From assembly GCA_002469765.1 (NCBI GenBank), contig DKNS01000104.1, positions 1 to 13,407 of the forward strand: a stretch of DNA of 13,407 bases, in the 5' to 3' direction. A program made the translations under genes and the position numbers. Of this stretch, positions 7,363 to 13,407 are shown in pieces (position 1 is the stretch's first letter; every line of letters begins with the position of its first letter). The notes beneath the pieces are model-generated. The model was not told where the DNA came from. It was given only the letters and a program-made list of their open reading frames with translations, and did no database searches. Origin of the DNA: Flavobacteriales bacterium UBA7382. Its GTDB lineage: Bacteria > Bacteroidota > Bacteroidia > Flavobacteriales_D > Sanyastnellaceae.

Positions 7363-7740
7363 ATGGCATTTGAAGTGAAAGGCACCCTGAAGAAGCTGTA
7401 TGATCAGCAAGACTTCCCGAGCGGATTTTACAAGCGAGATTTCGTGGTCACCACGATGGAGCAGTACCCCCAGGACATCAAGTTTTCGGCGTTGAAAGAA
7501 AAGTCTGAGCAGTTGGGACAGTGTTCTGAAGGCGACGTGTTGAACGTCAAGTTCGACTTGCGTGGCCGTGAATACAACGGTCAGTACTACGTCGACCTGA
7601 ACGCGTGGCGTGTGGAGCGCGCCGACGCGGCGGGCTCAGCCTCAGCACAAGGAGCACCTGAGGCCGTGAGTGCAGAGCCCATGCCCTCGGTTCCCCCCAT
7701 GCCGTCTGCCCCTGCAGGCGATGACGATTTGCCATTCTGA
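7363..7740 (+). CDS. DUF3127 family protein with SSB-like acidic C-terminal tip
   Basis: This 125-residue protein has an N-terminal beta-rich domain (about 1-87) of the DUF3127 type. Its segment L-R-G-R-E-Y-N-G-Q-Y-Y-V-D-L-N-A-W-R-V-E (66-85) reads like OB-fold strands, similar in style to the L-x-G-x-x-W/Y-x-G-x-Y strand pairs of single-strand-binding proteins. A low-complexity Ala/Pro/Ser/Met linker (88-118) leads to G-D-D-D-L-P-F at the very end, which closely matches the SSB tip DDDIPF that docks replication and repair partners. Family and tail are seen in the sequence. A nucleic-acid or SSB-partner role is inference, since the family is formally uncharacterised. The ATG is placed by the adjacent promoter box and the conserved M-A-F-E-V-K-G start. 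Confidence 0.88.
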   Translation: MAFEVKGTLKKLYDQQDFPSGFYKRDFVVTTMEQYPQDIKFSALKEKSEQLGQCSEGDVLNVKFDLRGREYNGQYYVDLNAWRVERADAAGSASAQGAPEAVSAEPMPSVPPMPSAPAGDDDLPF

Positions 7741-7751
7741 CATCCGAAACC

Positions 7752-9170
7752 GTGACCGACCACGGTCTGTCCTCGCCCATTGAACGGGCTTTGAACGCTT
7801 ATGCGCGGACATTCCAGCGTTGGCTTCCGAGTCCGTTTGCCATTGCGGTTGTGTTGACATTCTTGGCCGCCGCGTTGGCACTAGCAAGCGCAGCACCAGC
7901 CGAAGTGGTTGAGGCTTGGACTGAGGGCTTGTGGAATCCAGGGTTGCTGCGGTTTGGGTTTCAGGCGATGTTTATGCTCGTCTTGGGGCATGTGCTCGCA
8001 TTGGCGCCACCAGTTCTTTTAGGGTTGAACAAGGCGGTGCGTTGGGTGACCCTGTCACCGCATTTGGCGCCGGCAAAAGTGGCCTTGATGAGCATGATTT
8101 TGGGGTGGTTGAATTGGGGTCTTGGACTGGTGGCTGGCGCCATTTTGGTGCGGGGTGTGTTGGACGAAATGAAGAAGCCCCGCGCGTCGGCTGACTTGCG
8201 ATCGTTGTCCAAAGGCATGCTTGGTGCGGCGGGTTACACAGGCCTTTTGGTGTGGCATGGAGGCCTCAGTGGTTCTGCCCCATTGAAGGTGGCTGAATCT
8301 GGCCACCTTGCGTCCTTGGTCCCTCAAGCGACCTGGGGCTCCTTGCTGCCTGAGGCGCTGCCGTTGACTGAGACGGTGTTTGCATCGTGGAGCTTGATGG
8401 TCACAGGAGGCGTCATGGCGACTGTCGTGGTGCTTTTTGCGTTGCTTGGCAGCCGGGTGCATGGTCGTCCCGAAACCATGGCACTTGAATCAACGCCTGA
8501 GGAAGGGGCTGTGAAGCTGGCCCAACCGCTTGGAGGGGCTGCAGAAGCATTGGACACCAGCCCATGGGTTGCTGGAGGGCTTGGTGTCGTCACGCTGGGT
8601 GCAGCATGGTGGTGGGCCAGCCAAAGCCCTGAAGGAATGGCGCTCTCGTTTGTCACCCCCGATTGGATCAACATGCTGCTCTTGGCGCTGGCGCTGCTGG
8701 CTCACGGACAGGTGCGCGGATTTTTGGCAGCCTTGGACAAGGCGATTGGTGGGGCGTCGGGCATCTTGGTCCAGTTCCCCTTGTATTTCGGCATCATGGG
8801 CATTGTGACAGGGACAGGTTTAGGCCAAATCTTGGTTGGGGTGTTGGTCGACGCCACTTCCGCAGCATGGCTTCCGGAGACGTTGTTTTTGTCAGCTGGC
8901 GTGTTGAATGTGTTTGTGCCTAGCGGTGGGGGACAATGGGCGGTCCAAGGACCTTTGGTCTTGGAGGCGTGCCACGCGCTCGGCGTGTCTTGGGAACATG
9001 GAGTCATGGCGATGGCCTTTGGCGATGAGTTGACCAACATGTTGCAGCCTTTTTGGGCCCTCCCGCTCTTGGGCATCACAGGCCTCTCGGCCCGCGACAT
9101 CCTGCCCTATACGTTGCTGGTGATGGTGGCGGCCGCGGTTGTCATGCTCGTTGGCATGTCCCTTTGGTGA
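7752..9170 (+). CDS. Short-chain fatty acid transporter, AtoE family
   Basis: This 472-residue polytopic inner-membrane protein is of the AtoE/TIGR00366 type, proposed to take up short-chain fatty acids such as acetoacetate or butyrate. Hydrophobic segments run almost throughout. Recognisable family stretches are R-W-L-P-S-P-F-A (23-30), L-G-W-L-N-W-G-L-G-L-V-A-G-A (117-130), W-H-G-G-L-S-G-S-A-P-L near 170, and V-F-V-P-S-G-G-G-Q-W-A-V-Q-G-P near 390. The start is a GTG 11 bases after the DUF3127 stop. No in-frame ATG gives a full-length protein, the first being after the second hydrophobic segment. No -7 box is seen directly in front, so it probably shares the DUF3127 message. No CoA-transferase or thiolase gene accompanies it. 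The substrate is taken from the family and not visible in the sequence. Confidence 0.9.
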   Translation: MTDHGLSSPIERALNAYARTFQRWLPSPFAIAVVLTFLAAALALASAAPAEVVEAWTEGLWNPGLLRFGFQAMFMLVLGHVLALAPPVLLGLNKAVRWVTLSPHLAPAKVALMSMILGWLNWGLGLVAGAILVRGVLDEMKKPRASADLRSLSKGMLGAAGYTGLLVWHGGLSGSAPLKVAESGHLASLVPQATWGSLLPEALPLTETVFASWSLMVTGGVMATVVVLFALLGSRVHGRPETMALESTPEEGAVKLAQPLGGAAEALDTSPWVAGGLGVVTLGAAWWWASQSPEGMALSFVTPDWINMLLLALALLAHGQVRGFLAALDKAIGGASGILVQFPLYFGIMGIVTGTGLGQILVGVLVDATSAAWLPETLFLSAGVLNVFVPSGGGQWAVQGPLVLEACHALGVSWEHGVMAMAFGDELTNMLQPFWALPLLGITGLSARDILPYTLLVMVAAAVVMLVGMSLW

Positions 9171-9190
9171 TTCCGATTGTTCTCAAGCCC

Positions 9191-10432
9191 ATGCCCCCAG
9201 AATTCCACACCCACAACTTGCCCAACGGATTGCGCGTGATTCATGCCCACAAGGCAGGGCAAGTGACACATTGTGCGTTGGTGGTGAATGCGGGCACTCG
9301 GGACGAACGGCAGGGGGAAGAGGGGCTGGCCCACTTTATTGAGCACGTGTTGTTCAAGGGCACGACCAAGCGAAAAGCCTTTCACATCTTGAACCGCATG
9401 GAGTCCGTGGGTGGGGAGATCAATGCTTACACGACGAAAGAGGACACCTGGCTCACCAGCTCTCAGAGAAACAAAGACACAGAGCGCGCTCTGGAATTGT
9501 TGGCCGACGTTGCGTTTCGCAGCGTGTTTCCTGACGGCGAGTTGGACAAAGAGCGGGACGTCGTGCTCGATGAAATTGCAGGGGTTGACGACACCCCGGG
9601 GGACGTCATTTTTGAGATGTTTGACAGGCATTTGTTTGGGGATCACCCTTTGGGACGTCCCATTCTTGGCACTCCGGAGAGCGTCAAGAGCCTCACGAGA
9701 GGTCAGGTATGCCAATTTGTCGGGGCCTGGTACCGCCCGACTAACATGGTGTTGGGGGTGGTGGGTGACGTGTCTTGGTCGGAAACGTTGGCCTGGGCAG
9801 AAAAGCATTTTGCAGACGTAGGGTGCGGCGACATGCCTGTGGCTGCAGTTCGTGTCGCACCAACTAGGAACAGCGGGGGGTTCTTCGTGGAGGAGCGGCG
9901 AAAGGTCCAGCAAGTGCATCATGTGATGGGGGGCATGGTCCCCGGGGGCGATCACAAGGACAAGCTGGCCATGACCATGGTGGCCAACGTGCTCGGCGGA
10001 CCCGCCATGAACTGCCGTTTGAACTTGAACATCCGTGAGAAGCATGGGATGGCTTACCACATTGAAGCCAACCACATGATGCACCAAGATGTGGGGGTGT
10101 TCAGCGTGTACTTCGGCACAGATGTCCGGTTCCACAAGCGCGTGGAGGACCTCGTGCGGCGTGAAGTGGACAAGATGCGCCACACGAAGTTGGGCGTGCG
10201 GCAATTGCATGAAGCGAAGCAGCAGCTTTTGGGTCAAATCGCCTTGAGCCACGAACACGGTGGCCATGTGTTGTCTGGATTGGCCAAGACATTCTTGGTG
10301 CACGGCCGCGTTGAAACGTTGGATGCGGTGTTGCAGGCCATTGAAAACATCACTGCAGAAGAGCTGATTGAAGTCGCGCACACCTGGCTTGCCCCTCAGT
10401 CCATGGGCTCGGTGACCTTTTTGCCCGATTGA
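9191..10432 (+). CDS. M16 family zinc metallopeptidase (insulinase/processing-peptidase type)
   Basis: This 413-residue protein has the inverted zinc motif H-F-I-E-H at 48-52 (His48, His52, general base Glu51). The third zinc ligand is expected at Glu128 in V-V-L-D-E-I, 76 residues on, the normal family spacing. The second M16 domain (from about residue 230) has L-G-G-P-A-M-N-C-R-L followed by R-E-K-H-G-M-A-Y, the Arg/Tyr substrate-contact region. The protein is therefore a catalytic-type single-chain M16B enzyme rather than an inactive partner. There is no signal peptide, so it is probably cytosolic. I chose the ATG at 9191, 20 bases after the transporter stop; the frame is open further upstream but lies within the transporter gene. 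The peptide substrate is unknown. It ends 12 bases from a convergent gene with no terminator visible. Confidence 0.93.
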   Translation: MPPEFHTHNLPNGLRVIHAHKAGQVTHCALVVNAGTRDERQGEEGLAHFIEHVLFKGTTKRKAFHILNRMESVGGEINAYTTKEDTWLTSSQRNKDTERALELLADVAFRSVFPDGELDKERDVVLDEIAGVDDTPGDVIFEMFDRHLFGDHPLGRPILGTPESVKSLTRGQVCQFVGAWYRPTNMVLGVVGDVSWSETLAWAEKHFADVGCGDMPVAAVRVAPTRNSGGFFVEERRKVQQVHHVMGGMVPGGDHKDKLAMTMVANVLGGPAMNCRLNLNIREKHGMAYHIEANHMMHQDVGVFSVYFGTDVRFHKRVEDLVRREVDKMRHTKLGVRQLHEAKQQLLGQIALSHEHGGHVLSGLAKTFLVHGRVETLDAVLQAIENITAEELIEVAHTWLAPQSMGSVTFLPD

Positions 10433-10444
10433 CTTCGATTTGGC

Positions 10445-10858
10445 TTAGTCTCGTCCGAAGGTGTGCCAGTCGTTGTGCCGCTCTTCAATGCCATTTTTCA
10501 CAGACCGAATCTTCAAGGCGAGTGTGGCCCAGAGGCGCTCGTCCTCTTGCAGCAGAGCCTTCATCGCGTCGTCGTCGTTGTCCGCGGCCATCGCCATGTT
10601 GGCGAGCACCTCATGCCCATGAGATCGGAGCCACTGCACGGCCCGGTCGTCGCCTTCCGCCCCCCTGCACAGCGCCATAAGCTCAGGATGTCCTTCGTTG
10701 TGAAGCCATTCGCGCGCAGAGGGCTGGTTGTGCAAGGCGTGGACAAACAAGCTCAATTCTGCGTAGCCATGCCCTAGAAGCCAATCCCGCAGGTTGTCGT
10801 TTCCTGAGATGGCTTCACCCCAGGCAAGCAAGACTTTGGTGGGGTAGCGTTTGGCCAT
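10445..10858 (-). CDS. Helical-repeat protein of unknown function (25-residue repeats)
   Basis: This is a 137-residue soluble protein with no signal peptide or membrane segment. After a basic N-terminus (M-A-K-R-Y-P-T-K) it consists of about four 25-residue units. W-L recurs at 26-27, 51-52 and 76-77, with L102 continuing the series. Gly recurs at 31, 56 and 81, Leu at 35, 60 and 85, and Ala at 48, 73 and 98. This periodicity suggests paired short helices forming a small solenoid, usually a protein-binding scaffold. The fourth unit is degenerate, and a charged tail follows. I believe similar proteins occur in Flavobacteria as conserved hypotheticals, but I know of no function. The ATG at 10858 is supported by a -7-like box 4 bases upstream; a longer open frame to 11029 would run into the divergent MFS gene and is unlikely. 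Confidence 0.82.
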   Translation of the reverse strand: MAKRYPTKVLLAWGEAISGNDNLRDWLLGHGYAELSLFVHALHNQPSAREWLHNEGHPELMALCRGAEGDDRAVQWLRSHGHEVLANMAMAADNDDDAMKALLQEDERLWATLALKIRSVKNGIEERHNDWHTFGRD

Positions 10859-10862
10859 GGGA

Positions 10863-10870
10863 CAAAGGAA
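10863..10870 (-). promoter_or_regulatory. -7-like box before the helical-repeat gene (leaderless arrangement)
   Basis: On the minus strand this reads TTCCTTTG, 7 of 8 to TAnnTTTG, and ends 4 bases before the ATG at 10858. The spacing is the same as at purE and DUF3127. No -33 TTG is seen. Confidence 0.42.
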
Positions 10871-10890
10871 CGGAACCCGAAGGGAAGGAG

Positions 10891-10898
10891 TACCTTCG
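10891..10898 (+). promoter_or_regulatory. -7-like box before the MFS gene (near-leaderless arrangement)
   Basis: TACCTTCG is 7 of 8 to TAnnTTTG and ends 5 bases before the proposed TTG start at 10904. It faces away from the box for the minus-strand neighbour, only 20 bases apart, so the two genes would share a compact divergent promoter. Confidence 0.42.
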
Positions 10899-10903
10899 CG
10901 GCC

Positions 10904-12100
10904 TTGGAACAGCGCGTATTCACCCCCACTTTTTGGCTCCTTTGTGCAGGAACAGTGCTGTTCATGGCCAGTTTTGGCATGCTCCTTCCGGAGCTTCCAG
11001 GTTACCTTGAGATTTACGGCGCGGGCCATTTGATCGGGTGGATTGTGGCGCTGTTCACTGTGGGGGCATTCTTCAGTCGCTTTTTCTCAGGTCGAATCGC
11101 AGACCGCGCTGGACGCAAACCAGTCATGCTGTTTGGCACGGCGGTGACAGCCTTGGCAGGGTTGGCATACATCGGTGTGGGTTGGCTGGACGACGCGGCA
11201 TTCGCGGTGTCCGCGTTTATGATCATCCGTTTGCTTCACGGCCTGTCCACAGGATTTCGACCCACGGGAACCAGTGCGTTGTTGACGGATCTGGTGCCCA
11301 TCCAGCGGAGGGGCGAGGCGCTGGGCTATTTGGGGGTCGCGGGCAACGCAGGCATGGCCCTTGGGCCTTCACTGGGCAGTTGGTTGGCGGTGGATTTTGG
11401 GTACGACGCGATGTTCGCGGCCAGCAGTTTGCTGGGGGTCGCATCTTACATGATGACTCGACGGCTTCCTGAAACCTTGCCCAATGCACGCACCGTATCC
11501 TGGGAGGACCTGAACGTGTTTCAAGGTGGCACCGTGGAACCCGCAGCTTGGCCGGCGGCGATGTTCTTGTTGCCTGTGGCAGTGGCTTTTGGGACGTTTT
11601 TGACGGTGACTCCTGACCTTGTGGAAGGATTGGGCTTTGTGTACAAGGGATCCTTCAACACCATTGTGGTCATGGCGTCCATCGCGATGCGCCTTGTGGC
11701 GGGCAAAGCCTCTGACAAATACGGACGACCGCAGTTGTTGTTGGTGGGGGCTGTGCTCCTTGCGTTGGGCATGTGGTTGTTTTCAGCAGCGACGTCTGTG
11801 CCCACGTTGGTGGCGGCGGGCGTGGTGTATGGGATGTCGGTGGGCATCAACATGCCAGCCATCTTCGCATGGACGGTGGATTTGGCGCCTGCAGGAAAGG
11901 CAGCCACCGCCCTCGGCACCATGCTGATGGCGCTGGAGGTGGGCATTGGTGTAGGGGCCTTTGCCAGTGGCTCGTTGTATGCGTCAAATCCTTCAGTGCT
12001 GTTGACGTTGTACTTGGGGTGTGCGTGGTGTGGCGTGGTCGGTTTGGGGTTCATGCTGTGGTGGATTCGCGTTCACAAAACAGAACGCGACAACTGTTGA
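10904..12100 (+). CDS. Major facilitator superfamily transporter
   Basis: This 398-residue membrane protein has about 12 hydrophobic helices. The MFS motif A follows helix 2 (G-R-I-A-D-R-A-G-R-K-P), and a similar loop, A-G-K-A-S-D-K-Y-G-R-P, occurs in the second half near residue 270, showing the two-fold repeat of the superfamily. It resembles bacterial drug-efflux or small-solute members. The substrate cannot be told from the sequence. The start is a TTG: no in-frame ATG lies between 10856 and there, and the next Met codon (10964) would cut away half of helix 1. The -7-like box 5 bases upstream supports the TTG. It is divergent from the helical-repeat gene by 45 bases, and the coiled-coil gene follows 53 bases downstream. 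Confidence 0.9.
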   Translation: MEQRVFTPTFWLLCAGTVLFMASFGMLLPELPGYLEIYGAGHLIGWIVALFTVGAFFSRFFSGRIADRAGRKPVMLFGTAVTALAGLAYIGVGWLDDAAFAVSAFMIIRLLHGLSTGFRPTGTSALLTDLVPIQRRGEALGYLGVAGNAGMALGPSLGSWLAVDFGYDAMFAASSLLGVASYMMTRRLPETLPNARTVSWEDLNVFQGGTVEPAAWPAAMFLLPVAVAFGTFLTVTPDLVEGLGFVYKGSFNTIVVMASIAMRLVAGKASDKYGRPQLLLVGAVLLALGMWLFSAATSVPTLVAAGVVYGMSVGINMPAIFAWTVDLAPAGKAATALGTMLMALEVGIGVGAFASGSLYASNPSVLLTLYLGCAWCGVVGLGFMLWWIRVHKTERDNC

Positions 12101-12112
12101 GAACTCGAAGGG

Positions 12113-12149
12113 AACCTACCTTGTAAGCGGATTTCAAAACCTACCTTGA
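12113..12149 (+). promoter_or_regulatory. Duplicated promoter-like element upstream of the coiled-coil gene
   Basis: The 11-base sequence AACCTACCTTG occurs at 12113-12123 and again at 12138-12148. The second copy gives a -7-like box TACCTTGA (12142-12149) ending 4 bases before the ATG at 12154. The TTG of the first copy (12121-12123) lies 18 bases upstream of it, a proper -33 distance. The first copy may itself be a second -7 box. The box matches the consensus at 6 of 8 positions. Confidence 0.45.
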
Positions 12150-12153
12150 TGTC

Positions 12154-12375
12154 ATGGAATTGTTGCTCGAAAAACAGCTCAAAGAGGCGCAGGCGGACCG
12201 GAAATCTGTCATGCATGAATTCCTCCGCTTGAAAGCGGAACTTGTTCGTACCCAGCAGCGAAACGACGATTTGAGGTGTGAAAACCGAGCCTTGCGCGAA
12301 GCGCTGCATGCCGCAGAGCATGAGGTCACGAATCTGTTCAGTTACGCTGCCCAAGCTGACGACGCAGAAGGTTGA
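12154..12375 (+). CDS. Small coiled-coil protein of unknown function
   Basis: This 73-residue, highly charged protein is predicted to be helical over almost its whole length. Leu and other hydrophobic residues recur at 3- and 4-residue spacing (for example L3, L4, L5, L9, then F23, L24, L26, L30), and there are no Pro or Gly residues before the final Gly. A two-stranded coiled coil is likely, similar in style to small SlyX/ZapB-like proteins, but I do not recognise the family. The ATG is supported by a promoter-like box 4 bases upstream and the stop is followed 29 bases later by a strong terminator, so this is probably a genuine short transcription unit. It lies 53 bases after the MFS gene. 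Function is unknown. Confidence 0.68.
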   Translation: MELLLEKQLKEAQADRKSVMHEFLRLKAELVRTQQRNDDLRCENRALREALHAAEHEVTNLFSYAAQADDAEG

Positions 12376-12404
12376 AGCTGTTGTGGCAGAGCGACCCTCT
12401 GCGA

Positions 12405-12441
12405 ACAAAAAAGCCACCCAATTCATGGGTGGCTTTTTTGT
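12405..12441. terminator. Bidirectional intrinsic terminator
   Basis: The arms 12405-12420 (ACAAAAAAGCCACCCA) and 12426-12441 (TGGGTGGCTTTTTTGT) pair perfectly over 16 bp around a 5-base loop. The GC core is flanked by six A on one side and six T on the other, so it ends transcription in both directions. It lies between the convergent coiled-coil gene (stop at 12375) and fabD (stop at 12456). Confidence 0.95.
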
Positions 12442-12455
12442 GGAAAAACTTACCC

Positions 12456-13352
12456 TCAGGCTTCCTCCAAGGCCAAGGTCGCCGAAGACGTGGGGAACCC
12501 ACGGTCCACCTTCTTGAAGAGCCCTTGAAGGACTTTGCCAGGTCCGACCTCGGTCACGTTGCTGGCACCGTCTGTGATCATGGCTTGCATGGTTTGGGTC
12601 CACCGCACTGGGGCCGTGAGCTGGGCGACCAGTTGGGTCCGGATCACTCCTGGATCGGTGGTGGGTTCGGCACTGACATTCTGGTAAATCGGACAACAGG
12701 GCGCTGCGATGGCGGCAGATTCAATGGCTTGGGCCAATTGTTCTCTCGCGGGCTCCATCAAGGGGCTGTGGAAAGCGCCACCCACGGGAAGCATCAGCGC
12801 CCTTCTCGCTCCAGCCTCCGACAGGGCTGCGCAAGCAGCCTCCACAGCGGGGACCTCTCCTGAGATGACCAATTGCCCTGGGCAGTTGTAATTGGCGGCC
12901 ACCACGACACCAGGTGTGTCTTTGCAAATGGTTTCCACCACGTTGTTGTCCAAGCCAAGCACTGCAGCCATGGTAGAAGGTTGGAGTTCACAAGCCTCCT
13001 GCATGGCGTTGGCTCGGGCGCTGACAAGACGCAGTCCGTCTTCAAAACTCAGAGACCCGGCCGCGACAAGTGCGCTGAATTCACCCAGGCTGTGGCCTGC
13101 CACCATGTCGGGCTGGAAACGTGCACCCATGCATTCGGCCAAAGCCACGGAGTGGATGAAGATCGCTGGTTGGGTGACGTTGGTTTGTTTCAAGGCTTCA
13201 GGGGACCCCTCAAACATGGTCGAGGCAATGTCAAAGCCCAAAACGTTGTTGGCTTCGTCAAATCGGCTTTTGGCCAAATCCGACTGGTCGAAAAGGTCAC
13301 GGCCCATGCCGGGGAATTGGGCACCTTGACCCGGAAACACAAATGCTTTCAT
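12456..13352 (-). CDS. fabD: Malonyl-CoA:ACP transacylase
   Basis: This 298-residue cytosolic enzyme transfers malonyl from CoA to acyl carrier protein, supplying extender units for type II fatty-acid synthesis. It has the N-terminal G-Q-G-A-Q (8-12), the nucleophile motif G-H-S-L-G-E (86-91, Ser88), the malonate-binding Arg113 in S-A-R-A-N, and the catalytic His195 in G-A-F-H-S-P. The C-terminal V-G-P-G-K-V-L-Q-G-L is also typical. Length is normal. I chose the ATG at 13352, which gives the family start M-K-A-F-V-F-P-G-Q-G; a TTG three codons earlier is also possible. It stands alone in the window, followed by the bidirectional terminator, with no other fab gene visible. Confidence 0.97.
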   Translation of the reverse strand: MKAFVFPGQGAQFPGMGRDLFDQSDLAKSRFDEANNVLGFDIASTMFEGSPEALKQTNVTQPAIFIHSVALAECMGARFQPDMVAGHSLGEFSALVAAGSLSFEDGLRLVSARANAMQEACELQPSTMAAVLGLDNNVVETICKDTPGVVVAANYNCPGQLVISGEVPAVEAACAALSEAGARRALMLPVGGAFHSPLMEPAREQLAQAIESAAIAAPCCPIYQNVSAEPTTDPGVIRTQLVAQLTAPVRWTQTMQAMITDGASNVTEVGPGKVLQGLFKKVDRGFPTSSATLALEEA

Positions 13353-13375
13353 GAGTTTCAAGAGAATTTGAGCGA

Positions 13376-13383
13376 CAAACCTA
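13376..13383 (-). promoter_or_regulatory. Bacteroidota -7 box upstream of fabD
   Basis: On the minus strand this reads TAGGTTTG, an exact match to TAnnTTTG, ending 23 bases before the ATG. A TTG lies 14 bases further upstream, closer than the usual -33 spacing. The leader would be about 18 bases. Confidence 0.5.
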
Positions 13384-13407
13384 CCGCAGGTTCACGTCAA
13401 CGAATCA

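Noticed and set aside
9107..10381. A 424-residue minus-strand open frame opposite the M16 peptidase
   Set aside because: Shadow of the clear M16 gene; the composition is His-rich and no motif is seen.
13377..13393. Inverted repeat AACCT-N5-AGGTT overlapping the fabD promoter
   Set aside because: Arms of only 5 bp are easily found by chance, and the repeat does not resemble a fatty-acid operator that I know.
1..13407. Search for a defence island, toxin-antitoxin pair, mobile element, CRISPR array or RNA gene
   Set aside because: No transposase, integrase, long inverted repeats, repeat-spacer pattern or tRNA/rRNA-like segment was seen; gene content is core metabolism.

Overview
The window looks like chromosomal housekeeping DNA from a Bacteroidota bacterium, probably Flavobacteriales or a close relative, with fairly high GC for that group. 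Three things point there. Several genes are preceded by close matches to the Bacteroidota -7 promoter element TAnnTTTG. I saw no convincing Shine-Dalgarno sequence in front of the starts I inspected. Several proteins are of types typical of the phylum: a bifunctional nuclease with a C-terminal UVR motif, DUF3127, and an EtfA carrying the C-S-R-P-V form of the FAD loop. There is no mobile element, CRISPR array, phage gene, rRNA or tRNA, and no gene-free stretch longer than about 150 bases.

Layout. Positions 1-3470 are on the minus strand: pdhB (pyruvate dehydrogenase E1 beta), then hppA (membrane pyrophosphatase), then the first 60 codons of a small lipoprotein (YceI-like, tentative) that overlaps the end of hppA by ATGA and runs off the window. 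A 149-base divergent control region (3471-3619) separates these from a long plus-strand series at 3620-10432: etfB, etfA, a bifunctional nuclease, purE, a flavin-reductase-like protein, DUF3127, an AtoE-type short-chain fatty-acid transporter and an M16 metallopeptidase. A minus-strand helical-repeat protein of unknown function (10445-10858) is divergent from an MFS transporter (10904-12100). After the MFS gene comes a 73-residue coiled-coil protein. A perfect bidirectional terminator (12405-12441) then separates that gene from the convergent fabD (12456-13352, minus).

How the genes fit together. PdhB belongs to the complex that makes acetyl-CoA. EtfAB passes electrons from acyl-CoA and similar dehydrogenases to the quinone pool. 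AtoE would import short-chain fatty acids, FabD charges malonyl onto ACP for fatty-acid synthesis, and HppA conserves the energy of the pyrophosphate released by biosynthesis. The set is therefore weighted towards acyl and energy metabolism, but the genes are probably separate transcription units rather than one pathway operon.

The most notable points are these. (1) A -7-like box lies exactly 4 bases before the ATG of four genes, and 5 bases before the TTG of a fifth, which suggests leaderless mRNAs. (2) The 137-residue unknown protein is made of 25-residue tandem helical repeats. (3) The DUF3127 protein ends in an SSB-like tip, DDDLPF. (4) In HppA the gate glutamate has moved from helix 6 to helix 5. 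I found no evidence of a new multi-gene system such as defence or a toxin-antitoxin.
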